64,000 nt of DNA from Actinomycetospora lutea (GTDB taxonomy: Bacteria > Actinomycetota > Actinomycetes > Mycobacteriales > Pseudonocardiaceae). The position numbers and the translations under genes were made by a program. Location of the stretch: contig NZ_JAQZAL010000001.1 in the NCBI RefSeq assembly GCF_028737205.1, positions 248,001-312,000 of the forward strand. Reading direction: 5' to 3'. The notes under the pieces are model-generated. The model was not told the DNA's origin. It saw nothing but the letters and a program-made list of their open reading frames with translations, and did no database searches. Shown here piece after piece: positions 34,595 through 44,030 of this stretch (positions are counted from its first letter, which is position 1; the number at the start of each line of letters is the position of its first letter).

Positions 34595-37500
34595 ATGGGG
34601 ACGGACGTCTCACCCGGCACGCAGGCGCTGGTCGCGGGCGGCGGGCGGGTCGGTGACGACATGGCCACCGTCGACTGGGCCGCCACGCCCCTCGGCGAGC
34701 CCGAGCAGTGGCCGACGCCGCTGCGCACCGTCGTGCGGATGCTGCTGACCTCGCGCTTCTCCATGTGGATGGCGTGGGGCCCGGAGCTCACCGTCTTCTA
34801 CAACGACGCCTACTGGCGCGACACGCTGCAGTCGAAGCATCCGTGGGCACTGGGCAAGCCCGCGCGGGTCGTGTGGTCGGAGATCTGGCCCGACATCGGA
34901 CCCCGGATCGCGTCGGTGCTCGATACGGGCGTCGCCACCTGGGACGAGGACCTGCTGCTCTTCCTGGAGCGCAGCGGCTACTCCGAGGAGACCTACCACA
35001 CCTTCTCCTACAGCCCGCTCGCCGACGCCGACGGCGGCATCGCCGGGATGCTGTGCGTGGTCACCGAGACCACCGAGCGCGTCATCGGCGACCGGCGCCT
35101 GGCGACGATGCGCGACCTCGGGACGGCGATGGGCCCGGCCCGCTCCCGCGAGGACGTCCTGGGCGCGGTGGAGCGCACGCTGGGCGAGAACGACCGCGAC
35201 CTCCCGTTCTCGCTGGTCTACCTGTTCGACGAGGACGCGGGCGTCGCCCGACTCGCCGCGACCTCCGGGGTCGCCCCCGGCTCGGCGGTCGCCCCGGCGA
35301 CGGTCGCGCGCGGCGGGGCCTGGCCGGCGGAGGGGCTCACGGCGGGGGCGCCGGTCCTGGTCGACGACCTCGCCGTGCGCTGGGGCGACGCGGTCCCCCG
35401 GGGAGCGTGGGACCGGCCGGCCACCCAGGCCGTGCTCGTCCCGCTCGCCGCGCCGCCGGGGGAAGGTTCCGGGCCGGCGGGCATCGCGGGCTTCCTCGTC
35501 GCCGGTGTCAACCCGCACCGCGTCTACGACGACCGGATGGCGAGCTTCCTGGAGCTGCTCGGCGGGCAGATCACCGCGGGCCTCGCCAACGTCAGCGGGT
35601 TCGAGGCCGAGCGGCGGCGGGCGGAGGCGCTCGCCGAGCTCGACCGCGCCAAGACCGAGTTCTTCTCGAACGTCAGCCACGAGTTCCGCACGCCGCTGAC
35701 CCTGATCATGGGTCCGGTCCAGGAGCTGCGCGAGGCCCGGGAGGTCGACCCGGAGCAGTGGCGCCACGAGCTGGAGGTCGTCCACCGCAACGGCCGCCGC
35801 CTGGGCCGGCTCGTCAACAGCCTGCTCGACTTCTCGCGCCTCGACGCCGGCCACCGCCAGGCCCACTACGTCCCGACCGACCTGGGAGCGGCCACCGAGG
35901 AGCTCGCCGGGATGTTCCACTCGGCGATGGAGCGGGCGGGCCTGTCCTACGTGGTCGACTGCCCCCCGCTGGGGCGCCCGGTCCTGCTCGACCGGGAGGC
36001 CTGGGAGAAGATCGTCCTCAACCTCCTCTCCAACGCGCTGAAGTTCACCACCTCCGGGTCGGTGTCGATCAGCGTGGAGGCCACCGACGACGCGGCCGTC
36101 CTGCACGTCGCCGACACCGGCGTCGGGGTGCCCGCCGGCGAGCTGCCCCGCCTGTTCGAGCGCTTCCACCGGGTCCAGGGCGAGGGTGCCCGGTCGGGCG
36201 AGGGCAGCGGCATCGGGCTCGCCCTCGTCCGCGAGCTCGTCGGCCTGCACGGCGGCGAGGTCGGCGCGACGAGCGAGTTCGGCGTCGGCACGACGATGAC
36301 GGTGACGCTGCCCTTCGACCGGGAGCACGGGGACGCCGACCCGGTCGCGAGCGAGCCCGTCCCGACGGCGGGACCGTCCGACGACGCCGAGTCCTTCGTC
36401 GCCGAGGCCATGCGCTGGCTGCCCGACCCCGACGACGCCGGGCGCGCGGTCCCCGACGACCCCGACGTGCGCCCCGAGGTCGTCCGCGGCCGCATCCTCG
36501 TCGCCGACGACAACGCCGACATGCGCTCCTACCTGCACCGTCTGCTCGCCCCGCACCACGACGTGCGGCTCGTCGCCGACGGCGAGGAGGCCCTGGCCGC
36601 GGCGCTGGCGGACCCGCCCGAGCTGGTCGTCTCCGACGTGATGATGCCGCGCCGCGACGGGCTCGCCCTGCTCGCGGCCCTGCGCGCCGACGAGCGCACC
36701 GCCCGGGTGCCGGTGCTGCTGCTCTCCGCGCGCGCCGGGCAGGAGGCCGCGGTCGAGGGCCTGGCCGCGCAGGCCGACGACTACCTGGTCAAGCCGTTCA
36801 CCGCCTCGGAGCTGCGCGCCCGCGTCGACGCCCACCTGCAGCTCGGCCGCGCCCGGCGCCGCGCAGAGCTCCGGTTCACGGCGATGGCCGACCTCGCGCC
36901 CGCGATGATCTGGGTGGCCGACCCGGACGGCGCCCGCACGTTCCACAACGCGGGCTGGCGGCGCTTCACCGGCCGCGCCGACGCCGACGAGCGCGGCGAG
37001 GGCTGGCTCGCCGGGATGCACCCCGACGACCGCGGGCGCTACCGCGAGGCGAGGGCCGCGGCGATGGCCGCCGGGCGGGGCTGGGAGATCGAGTACCGGC
37101 TGCGGCGCGACGACAACGCCTACCACCGGGTCGCCGAGCACGCCGTCCCGGTGCCCGGCGAGACCGGCGTCTCGGCGTGGGTCGGCAGCGTCATCGACGT
37201 CCATGCGCGCTGGCTCGAGGCCGAGCGCCAGCGGCTGCTCGCGCGCGTCGGGGCCGAGCTGGACGGGGCGCCCGAGGTCGTCGACCGCCTCGAGAGACTC
37301 GTGCGGCTGCTCGTCGAGGTGGGGCTCGCCGCCCGCGCCGCGGCCCGCGCGGTCGACGACGACGGCGCGCCCGGCGCCGGGCGCGCGGCCACTGCGACGG
37401 CCGGCGCCGACGGGGACGTGGTGACCACCGTTCCGCTGCCCGCCGACGGGGCCGGCGAGGGCGAGCGGCGGGCGCTCGCGCGGCGGGCGCCGATCACCGA

Positions 37501-39628
37501 GGCCGGCGAGCTGCACCTCCCGCTGACCGTGCGGGACCAGCCCGTCGCCGTGCTCTCGCTGGCCCGCCCCGACGGCGCGCCGGGCTGGAGCGAGGACGAC
37601 CTCGACCTCGTCGAGGAGATCGCGGCCCGCGCCGCCCTCGCCCTGGACAACGCCCTGCTCCTGGCCGAGGAGCGGGCCACGGCCGCCCGGCTCTCGCTGC
37701 TCCAGCGCGCCACCACCGAGCTCTCGGCCGCGGCCACGCCGGCCGAGGTCGCCGACGTCACCGTCGGGCACCTCCGCTCGCTCTTCGGTTCGTCCGCGCG
37801 GGTCGCGGTCTTCGAGTTCGACCCGCGCAGCGGCAACCTGGCCCCGCTCGCCGCCGTGAACGTCGACCCGCCGGTCGTCACCCCCGAGCGCGAATCGCCG
37901 ACGATGGTGGGCGCGGCGGTGGACAGCGGGGAGCCGTTGTGGCTGATCGCCGGGGGCCCCGAGACGCCCGAGGCCGAGCGCCTGCGCGCGACGCTGCGGG
38001 AGGCCGGCATCCGGGGCGCGATGGCCCTGCCGCTCGTGGCCGCCGGGGTCACGGTCGGGGCCATCGGCGTCGGCCTGCCCGACCGCGTCCGCGTGCCGCG
38101 CACCGAGCGCATCACCCTCGTCGCCCTCGCCGAGCCGTGCGCGATCGCCCTCGACCGCGCCCGGCTCTACCGCGCCGAGCACCAGATCGCCGACACGCTG
38201 CAGCGCAGCCTGCTCCCGCAGGCCCTGCCGTCGCTCGACCGGCTCGGGCTCGCGGTGCGCTACCTGCCGGGCGCGACCGGCACCCAGGCCGGCGGCGACT
38301 GGTACGACGTCGTCGAGCTCGACGAGCACCGCGTCGCGATCGCCGTCGGCGACGTCGTCGGGCAGGGCACGGCGGCCGCCGCGGTGATGGGCCAGCTGCG
38401 CACGGCCCTGTCCGGCTACCTGCTCGCGGGCCACGGCCCCGCGGAGGCCCTTGCCCTGCTCGACGGGCTGACCTCGCGCATCCCGGGCTCGCAGGCGTCG
38501 ACGGCCATGTGCCTGACGCTGGACACGAGCACCGGCGAGCTCCGCCACGCCCGCGCCGGGCACCTGCCGGCCCTGCTCGCCCCGGCCGACGGCGGCCCGT
38601 CGTCCTTCCTCGACGACCCCGCCGGGCACGGCCCGCTGCTCGGCCTGCCGCCCGGCCTGCGCGACCACACCGAGGCCGTCACCACGCTCGAGCCCGGCAG
38701 CGTCCTGCTGCTCTACACCGACGGCCTGGTGGAGCGCCGCGGCGAGACCCTCGACGACGGGTTCGACCGCCTCGTGACCTCGGCCGACCGGCACCGGGCT
38801 GCCGCCCCCGACGCGCTCGCCGGGGCGCTGCTCGCCGACCTCGGCACCCGCTCCGACGACGTCGCCCTCGTCGTCGCCCGCCTCGCGCCCCCGCCCCTGG
38901 AGCTGACGCTGCCCGCCCGGCCGGACGCGCTGGCGGGTCTGCGCCGGCAGACCGCGCGGTGGGCGCGGGCGGTGGGCCTCACGGAGGTGGCCCTGGGCGA
39001 CCTGCAGCTGGCCCTGGGGGAGGCCGCCACCAACGCGGTCGAGCACGGGTACCGCCACGACGACGGAGGCGGCGAGGTCGAGGTGCGGCTGGCGCGCCGG
39101 GCCGACGGCTCGACCGAGGCGGCCGTCGTCGACCACGGCAGCTGGCGCCCGGCGCCCGCCGACCCCGGGTTCCGCGGCCGGGGCCTGACGCTCCTGCGCG
39201 AGGTCAGCCGCGACGCCACGGTGACGACCTCGCCGGACGGCGGCACCCGGGTCGCGTTCCGGATCGAGCCGGGCGACGACGAGCCGGGCCCGGCGACGGC
39301 GCGCGGGCAGGAGCAGGAGCCCCGACCGGGCACCCCGGCGTCGGTCGCGGTGCACGACGACGGCGGCTCCCGGCGCATCGTGCTCGCGGGCGACCTCGAC
39401 CTCGGCGGCGCCGCGGCCTGCCACGAGGCGCTGCTCGGGGCCGTCGACGGGGTGGGGTCGCTGGAGATCGACGTGCGTGGTGTCGGCCACCTGGCCAGCG
39501 CCGGCGTCGGCCTGGTGCTCGAGGCGCTGCAGGCGGCGCGGCGCCGGGGCGGGGCGGTCCGGCTGACCGCCGCACCCGGGAGCCCGGCGGCGCGGGTGCT
39601 GGCGCTGGCCCTGCCCGGGGAGGCGTGA
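34595..39628 (+). CDS. Giant hybrid sensor: PAS-GAF-histidine kinase-REC-PAS-GAF-GAF-PP2C-anti-sigma kinase-STAS
   Basis: This single 1677-residue cytoplasmic protein joins two signalling systems. In order: a PAS-like domain (about 30-165), GAF (175-345), HisKA with FFSNVSHEFRTPL (His362), HATPase (NLLSNALKFT, DTGVGVP, GEGSGIGLAL), a receiver (VVSDVMMP, Asp681, and YLVKPF), PAS (757-870), a degenerate GAF and a second GAF (to about 1185), a SpoIIE/RsbU-type PP2C phosphatase (GGDWYDV near 1232, DGLVERRGE, SDDVALV), an RsbW-type HATPase (LGEAATNAVEHGY near 1475) and a C-terminal STAS domain (LASAGVGLV). All catalytic motifs look intact. It probably sets the activity of a stress sigma factor through partner switching. 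The ATG follows GGGGCGGTG. It is divergent from treZ. Confidence 0.9.
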   Translation: MGTDVSPGTQALVAGGGRVGDDMATVDWAATPLGEPEQWPTPLRTVVRMLLTSRFSMWMAWGPELTVFYNDAYWRDTLQSKHPWALGKPARVVWSEIWPDIGPRIASVLDTGVATWDEDLLLFLERSGYSEETYHTFSYSPLADADGGIAGMLCVVTETTERVIGDRRLATMRDLGTAMGPARSREDVLGAVERTLGENDRDLPFSLVYLFDEDAGVARLAATSGVAPGSAVAPATVARGGAWPAEGLTAGAPVLVDDLAVRWGDAVPRGAWDRPATQAVLVPLAAPPGEGSGPAGIAGFLVAGVNPHRVYDDRMASFLELLGGQITAGLANVSGFEAERRRAEALAELDRAKTEFFSNVSHEFRTPLTLIMGPVQELREAREVDPEQWRHELEVVHRNGRRLGRLVNSLLDFSRLDAGHRQAHYVPTDLGAATEELAGMFHSAMERAGLSYVVDCPPLGRPVLLDREAWEKIVLNLLSNALKFTTSGSVSISVEATDDAAVLHVADTGVGVPAGELPRLFERFHRVQGEGARSGEGSGIGLALVRELVGLHGGEVGATSEFGVGTTMTVTLPFDREHGDADPVASEPVPTAGPSDDAESFVAEAMRWLPDPDDAGRAVPDDPDVRPEVVRGRILVADDNADMRSYLHRLLAPHHDVRLVADGEEALAAALADPPELVVSDVMMPRRDGLALLAALRADERTARVPVLLLSARAGQEAAVEGLAAQADDYLVKPFTASELRARVDAHLQLGRARRRAELRFTAMADLAPAMIWVADPDGARTFHNAGWRRFTGRADADERGEGWLAGMHPDDRGRYREARAAAMAAGRGWEIEYRLRRDDNAYHRVAEHAVPVPGETGVSAWVGSVIDVHARWLEAERQRLLARVGAELDGAPEVVDRLERLVRLLVEVGLAARAAARAVDDDGAPGAGRAATATAGADGDVVTTVPLPADGAGEGERRALARRAPITEAGELHLPLTVRDQPVAVLSLARPDGAPGWSEDDLDLVEEIAARAALALDNALLLAEERATAARLSLLQRATTELSAAATPAEVADVTVGHLRSLFGSSARVAVFEFDPRSGNLAPLAAVNVDPPVVTPERESPTMVGAAVDSGEPLWLIAGGPETPEAERLRATLREAGIRGAMALPLVAAGVTVGAIGVGLPDRVRVPRTERITLVALAEPCAIALDRARLYRAEHQIADTLQRSLLPQALPSLDRLGLAVRYLPGATGTQAGGDWYDVVELDEHRVAIAVGDVVGQGTAAAAVMGQLRTALSGYLLAGHGPAEALALLDGLTSRIPGSQASTAMCLTLDTSTGELRHARAGHLPALLAPADGGPSSFLDDPAGHGPLLGLPPGLRDHTEAVTTLEPGSVLLLYTDGLVERRGETLDDGFDRLVTSADRHRAAAPDALAGALLADLGTRSDDVALVVARLAPPPLELTLPARPDALAGLRRQTARWARAVGLTEVALGDLQLALGEAATNAVEHGYRHDDGGGEVEVRLARRADGSTEAAVVDHGSWRPAPADPGFRGRGLTLLREVSRDATVTTSPDGGTRVAFRIEPGDDEPGPATARGQEQEPRPGTPASVAVHDDGGSRRIVLAGDLDLGGAAACHEALLGAVDGVGSLEIDVRGVGHLASAGVGLVLEALQAARRRGGAVRLTAAPGSPAARVLALALPGEA

Positions 39629-39657
39629 CCCCGGCGCCGCCCGGGCTCGGGTGGATC

Positions 39658-39678
39658 GAGCGAAGGGCCCCTTCGCTC
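39658..39678. terminator. 21-base palindrome after the giant sensor gene (short GAGCG type)
   Basis: GAGCGAAGGG and its complement are separated by one base. The ends match the inner part of the GTGAGCG family. It lies between the sensor stop and the aldo/keto reductase start and probably ends transcription. Confidence 0.65.
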
Positions 39679-39720
39679 ATGTCACGTTCCCCCGCGCTCG
39701 GCCGCGGGCAACCGAACCGC

Positions 39721-40761
39721 ATGGAGTACCGCACTCTCGGACGGTCGGGGCTGAAGGTCTCGACGATGACCATGGGCACGATGACCTTCGGCGGGAAGGG
39801 CGGCTTCGAGAAGCTCGGCGCCACCGACGTCGAGGGCGCCACCCGCCAGATCGACCTGTGCGTCGACCACGGCGTGAACCTCGTCGACACCGCCGACATG
39901 TACTCGGCGGGCGTGTCCGAGGAGATCGTCGGCCAGGCCACCAAGAACCACCGCGACGACGTCTACCTCGCGACCAAGTGCCGCTTCCCGATGGGCGACG
40001 GGCCCAACGACGCGGGCGCGTCGCGCCAGCACATCGTCACGAGCGTCGAGGACAGCCTGCGCCGGCTCGACGTCTCGCACATCGACCTCTACCAGCTGCA
40101 CGGCTGGGACGGCGTGACGCCGCTGGAGGAGACGCTCGAGGCGCTGGACACGCTGGTCAGCAAGGGCAAGATCCGCTACATCGGCTGCTCGAACTACTCG
40201 GCCTGGCACGTCATGAAGGCGCTGGGCGTCTCCGAGCGCGACGGGTACCAGCGCTTCGTGTCCCAGCAGATCCACTACACGCTGCAGGCCCGCGAGGCCG
40301 AGAACGAGCTGGTGCCGGTGTCGATCGACCAGGGCCTCGGCATCCTCGTCTGGAGCCCGATCGCCGGCGGCCTGCTCTCGGGCAAGTTCCGCCGCGGCCA
40401 GGACGACCCGGAGACCTCACGGCACCTCGGCGAGTGGTCCGAGCCGCCGGTCCACGACCGGGAGCGCCTCTACGACATCATCGAGGTCGCCGCGGAGATC
40501 GGTGACGGGCACGGCGTCTCGGTGGCGCAGGTGGCCAACGCCTGGCTGCTGCGCAAGCCGGGCGTGACCTCGCTGGTCGTCGGTGCCCGCACCGAGGAGC
40601 AGCTGGCCGACAACCTCGCGGCCGCCGAGCTCGCACTCACCGATGACGAGGTCGCCCGCCTCGACGAGGTCAGCGCGACCCCGCTGCTCTACCCCTACTG
40701 GCACCAGAAGAACACGATCACCGACCGGCTCTCGCCGGCGGATGCGTCGCTGCTGGGCTGA
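39721..40761 (+). CDS. Aldo/keto reductase
   Basis: The 346-residue NADPH-dependent TIM-barrel oxidoreductase begins MEYRTLGRSGLKVSTMTMGTMTFGG. The catalytic tetrad is visible as NLVDTADMYSAGVSEEIVG (Asp, Tyr), YLATKCRF (Lys) and DLYQLHGWD (His). It also has IRYIGCSNYSAWHVMKAL, and the cofactor segment VTSLVVGARTEEQLADNLAAAELALTDDEVARLDE near the C-terminus. The family reduces aldehydes and ketones; the substrate is unknown. The start fits the barrel exactly. The terminator-like palindrome upstream makes it a separate unit. Confidence 0.92.
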   Translation: MEYRTLGRSGLKVSTMTMGTMTFGGKGGFEKLGATDVEGATRQIDLCVDHGVNLVDTADMYSAGVSEEIVGQATKNHRDDVYLATKCRFPMGDGPNDAGASRQHIVTSVEDSLRRLDVSHIDLYQLHGWDGVTPLEETLEALDTLVSKGKIRYIGCSNYSAWHVMKALGVSERDGYQRFVSQQIHYTLQAREAENELVPVSIDQGLGILVWSPIAGGLLSGKFRRGQDDPETSRHLGEWSEPPVHDRERLYDIIEVAAEIGDGHGVSVAQVANAWLLRKPGVTSLVVGARTEEQLADNLAAAELALTDDEVARLDEVSATPLLYPYWHQKNTITDRLSPADASLLG

Positions 40762-40825
40762 CGGCCCGCCCCGGGTGGACCCGTCCGCGGGCCGCCCGGG
40801 CGCGGCGGGTGATCACGCCGACCCC

Positions 40826-40837
40826 TGACCCGGGTCA
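40826..40837. promoter_or_regulatory. Perfect 12-base palindrome TGACCCGGGTCA, possible operator
   Basis: It lies 52 bases before the 59-residue membrane protein gene and just ahead of a plausible -10 (CATCCT, 40853-40858). The position suits a repressor or activator site for that gene and its ferric-reductase-like partner. Confidence 0.4.
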
Positions 40838-40888
40838 CACTGCGCGATCGTCCATCCTGGGCACCGGGGAACGAGGAGGGAGACGCCG

Positions 40889-41068
40889 GTGCCCGGTCGC
40901 CGTACGGCGAAGGCCGCACAGCACGAGCAGAACAAGCGCACGATCGTCGAGCTGACCGCCTGGATCACGGTGGCCGCCGCGATGCTGGTCGTCGCGCTGC
41001 ACGCGGGCATCTCGGCGTCGTCGACGGCCGCGGACGTCCCGCGCGTGACCACCGCCGAGTACCGCTGA
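40889..41068 (+). CDS. Small single-pass membrane protein (59 residues)
   Basis: This short gene starts with GTG eight bases after a strong AGGAGGGA. The product begins MPGRRTAKAAQHEQNKRTIVEL, which is basic, continues with one membrane helix (TAWITVAAAMLVVALHAGIS) and ends with a 17-residue tail containing TAADVPRVTTAEYR. Basic residues before the helix predict an N-in orientation. I do not recognise a family. It ends ten bases before the ferric-reductase-like gene, so the two are almost certainly cotranscribed, and it may be a small subunit of that membrane protein. Confidence 0.75.
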   Translation: MPGRRTAKAAQHEQNKRTIVELTAWITVAAAMLVVALHAGISASSTAADVPRVTTAEYR

Positions 41069-41078
41069 GCCGAGTCCC

Positions 41079-42056
41079 GTGATCGAGCTCTGGAACGTCT
41101 CGCGGGCGCTCGGCCTCGTCGCGCTGCTGCTCACGGGCGTCGTGCTCGCGCTCGGCGCGCTGCACAACACCTCGCTCACCAAGATCGTCGGGCAGGCGCT
41201 GCCGCGGTTCGTGCTCGTCGCGCTGCACCGCAACCTGGCGCTGATCACCGTGGTGTTCGTGCTGCTGCACGTGGTCGCGGTGCTGGTCACGCCCTACCTG
41301 CCGCTGCGCTGGTACCACCTGCTCGTCCCGTTCACGGCGACCTTCAACCCGTGGCCGGTCGCCCTCGGGGCGATCTCGTTCGACCTGCTGCTCGCGGTCG
41401 TGATCTCGTCGAGCCTGCGCAAGTACCTGTCCAAGCGCGCCTGGCTCGTCGTGCACTGGACGAGCTACGTGTGCTTCCCCGTCGCCGTCGCGCACGCCGT
41501 CGCCAACGCGTCGTTCCGCGGCGGGACGTGGTGGACGCTGCTCGTGCCGCTCGTGGCCACCGGGCTGGTCGTCGCGGCCCTGCTCTACCGGCGGGCCGCG
41601 CGCCGGCGCCCCGCCCTCCCGCTCGCCGACCGCGGGCGCACCGACCCCGCCGAGGCCCGCCGCGCCGCCGACGTCGCGACGGGCTCGCAGCCGATCGTGC
41701 GCGTGGACGGGCCCGACACGCCGCCGGCCCCGAGCGCGCCGGCCCCGCGAGCGGGCGAGGACCGCGACGCAGCGGACGACTCCCTCGCTGCGCCGGGCGA
41801 GGGCGCGGGCGAGGGCGGGCCGGGCGACACGCCGGCGCGGCGCGGGGTGTTCCGCGAGCTGCGGGTCGTCGCGGGTCCCGAGGCCCGGGCCCGCGAGGGC
41901 GAGGGCGAGCAGGGATCGCCCGAGCGACGGGGCCGGCACTCCGCGGACCCGGACGACGACGCCGGCGCCGACGCCGGCGCCGACGCGCAGACCGACACCC
42001 TGGCGGGCACCGAGGCGCCGACCGTCGCCCTGCCACCGCGCCCGCGGCGGCGCTGA
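41079..42056 (+). CDS. Ferric-reductase-like transmembrane (cytochrome b-type) protein
   Basis: The 325-residue protein has six hydrophobic segments in its first 185 residues and histidines placed as in heme-binding ferric reductase domains: VLVALHRNLALIT, VLLHVVAVLV, LVVHWTSYVCF and VAVAHAVAN. The remaining 140 residues are Pro/Gly/Asp-rich, hydrophilic and probably disordered. No FAD or NAD domain is attached, so it is a membrane heme module that would need an outside electron source. Such proteins in actinobacteria often pair with FMN-binding partners, none of which is seen here. The GTG start lies ten bases after the small membrane protein gene. Confidence 0.8.
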   Translation: MIELWNVSRALGLVALLLTGVVLALGALHNTSLTKIVGQALPRFVLVALHRNLALITVVFVLLHVVAVLVTPYLPLRWYHLLVPFTATFNPWPVALGAISFDLLLAVVISSSLRKYLSKRAWLVVHWTSYVCFPVAVAHAVANASFRGGTWWTLLVPLVATGLVVAALLYRRAARRRPALPLADRGRTDPAEARRAADVATGSQPIVRVDGPDTPPAPSAPAPRAGEDRDAADDSLAAPGEGAGEGGPGDTPARRGVFRELRVVAGPEARAREGEGEQGSPERRGRHSADPDDDAGADAGADAQTDTLAGTEAPTVALPPRPRRR

Positions 42057-42135
42057 CCGCCGGGCACCCCGCCCGCGGCCCCGAGCCCCCGCCGCCACCG
42101 CGAACCAGGGAAGTGCGCCGAGACCCGGGGCGCGT

Positions 42136-44022
42136 TCAGCGCGGGTCGACGACGTCCGCGTCCGGGGCGTCCGCGCGCATCCGCTCCAGTTCGCCGATCA
42201 GGGTCTTGGCGTCGTAGGGCCCGACGTGGCGCTGGGGGATCGTGTCGCCGACGCCGAGGTAGAACGTGGGCGTGCCGGGCAGGTCGCTGCTGCGGGCGTC
42301 GATCTCGTCGTCCTCGACGTGGTTCTCGGGGTCGCCCTCGCGCAGGTCGTCCTCGAGGCGGTCGATGTCGAGCCCGAGGTCGGCGCAGTAGGCGATGAGG
42401 TCGTCGCGCTCGAGGGCGTCGGCGTGGGCGAAGAACGTGTCGTGCACGTCCCAGAAGCGGCCCTGCCCGGCGGCGGCCTCGGCGACCTCGGCGGCACCGC
42501 GGGCGTTCGGGTGGTACTCGTCGAGCGGGAAGTGGCGGAACACGTAGCGCATCTCGTCGCCGAAGTGCTCGCGCACCTGGCGGATGTTGCCGGTGGCCTT
42601 GCCGCAGAACGGGCACTCGAAGTCGCCGTACTCGACGATCGTCAGCGGCGCGTCGGCCGGGCCGCGGACGTGGTCGCGGCGCACGTCGACGGGGCGCAGC
42701 AGGTCGCGCGAGGGCTCCTCGGGCAGCAGGGAGCGGCCGGCGCGGAACACGGCGGCGCCCAGCGCCAGCGCGATCACCGACCCCGCGAGCACGCCGACCC
42801 GGGCCGTGTCGGCGAGCACCTCGTCCTCGAGCGCCAGGTCGACGATGAACAGCGAGATCGTGAACCCGATGCCCGAGAGCGCGGCGCCGCCGGCGATCTG
42901 CGGCATCGTCAGCCCGGGGGCGAGGCTGCCCGGGCGCAGCCGGTGCAGGATCGCCGTGGCGCCGGTGATGCCGACGAACTTGCCGACCACGAGCCCGAGC
43001 ACGATGCCCCAGAACAGCGGCGAGACGATCGCGGCGCGCAGGGTCTCGGCGGTCAGGGGCACACCGGCGTTGGCCAGCGCGAACACCGGCACGATGATGA
43101 ACGCGGTGTAGGGCTGCCAGAGCCGCATGAGGCGCTCGTTGACCGACACCGCGCGCTCGAGGCCGAGCCGGGCGTTGCGCGCGTACTCGGGGTTGGGCGA
43201 CTGCCGGAACGCGCGGGCCAGCGCCGCCGCGCGCTCGACCTCCTTGCGCTTCGGCGGGTAGACCGGCAGCAGGAGCGCGATCAGCACCCCGGCGAGCGTC
43301 GCGTGCACGCCGGACTCGTAGAGCGCGAGCCAGGTGACCAGCGAGACGACGAGGTAGCCGCCGCCGCGCCAGACCCGCAGCCGCCGCAGCTGCCAGATCA
43401 CGAGCAGCCCGCCGATCGCCACGAGCAGCGGCACGAAGCGCAGCTCGTCGGTGTAGACCAGCGCGATGATCGCCAGCGCGCCGACGTCGTCGGCGACGGC
43501 GAGGGTGAGCAGGAAGATCCGGAGCCGCTCGGCCCGGCCCGGCCCGATCACCGCCAGGGCGCCCAGTAGGAACGCCGTGTCGGTGGAGATCACGACGCCC
43601 CAGGCGGCGGCCGCCGGGCCCGACGGGTTGAGCAGCAGGAAGAGCGCCGCCGGCAGCGCGAGCCCGGCGACCGCGGCCGTCAGCGGGACCGCGGCCTTGG
43701 AGCGGTCGCGCAGCTCGCCCATCGCGAACTCGCGCTTGACCTCGAGGCCGATGACGAAGAAGAACAGCGCCATCAGGCCGTCGTTGACCCAGTGCTGCAG
43801 GTCGAGGTCGATGCCCGCCCCGCCGACCGAGATCGCGAGCGGGGTGTGCCAGAACGCGTCGTACGTCCATCCCCACGGGGAGTTCGCCCAGACCAGCGCG
43901 AGGACCGTCGCGCCCAGCATGAACACGGCCGCGAGGGACTCGCTCGCATCGCCCCGACGTGCCTGGGAGATCCGCTCGAGGACGCCGTGCCAGCGGGGAC
44001 GGCTGTCCGTCACGTCGGCCAT
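42136..44022 (-). CDS. nhaA: NhaA Na+/H+ antiporter fused to a DsbA-type thioredoxin domain
   Basis: The 628-residue fusion has an NhaA-type antiporter (about 25-420) with [74 protein letters not shown] (the paired Asp site), [11 protein letters not shown] and [13 protein letters not shown]. The thioredoxin part (about 440-628) has [40 protein letters not shown] with a CPFC active site and [10 protein letters not shown] with the cis-Pro. The combination is known in other actinobacteria. It may couple cation transport to redox state, or simply anchor a disulfide oxidoreductase. ATG 44022 starts directly at the first conserved residues. It is convergent with the ferric-reductase-like gene. Confidence 0.92.
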   Translation of the reverse strand: MADVTDSRPRWHGVLERISQARRGDASESLAAVFMLGATVLALVWANSPWGWTYDAFWHTPLAISVGGAGIDLDLQHWVNDGLMALFFFVIGLEVKREFAMGELRDRSKAAVPLTAAVAGLALPAALFLLLNPSGPAAAAWGVVISTDTAFLLGALAVIGPGRAERLRIFLLTLAVADDVGALAIIALVYTDELRFVPLLVAIGGLLVIWQLRRLRVWRGGGYLVVSLVTWLALYESGVHATLAGVLIALLLPVYPPKRKEVERAAALARAFRQSPNPEYARNARLGLERAVSVNERLMRLWQPYTAFIIVPVFALANAGVPLTAETLRAAIVSPLFWGIVLGLVVGKFVGITGATAILHRLRPGSLAPGLTMPQIAGGAALSGIGFTISLFIVDLALEDEVLADTARVGVLAGSVIALALGAAVFRAGRSLLPEEPSRDLLRPVDVRRDHVRGPADAPLTIVEYGDFECPFCGKATGNIRQVREHFGDEMRYVFRHFPLDEYHPNARGAAEVAEAAAGQGRFWDVHDTFFAHADALERDDLIAYCADLGLDIDRLEDDLREGDPENHVEDDEIDARSSDLPGTPTFYLGVGDTIPQRHVGPYDAKTLIGELERMRADAPDADVVDPR

Positions 44023-44030
44023 GGGCGAAT

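Noticed and set aside
34610..39490. A 1626-codon open frame on the minus strand opposite the sensor gene
   Set aside because: It is opposite a gene with many intact domain motifs. The product is Arg/Gly/Val/Ala-rich low-complexity sequence typical of antisense frames in GC-rich codons, and it has no domain.
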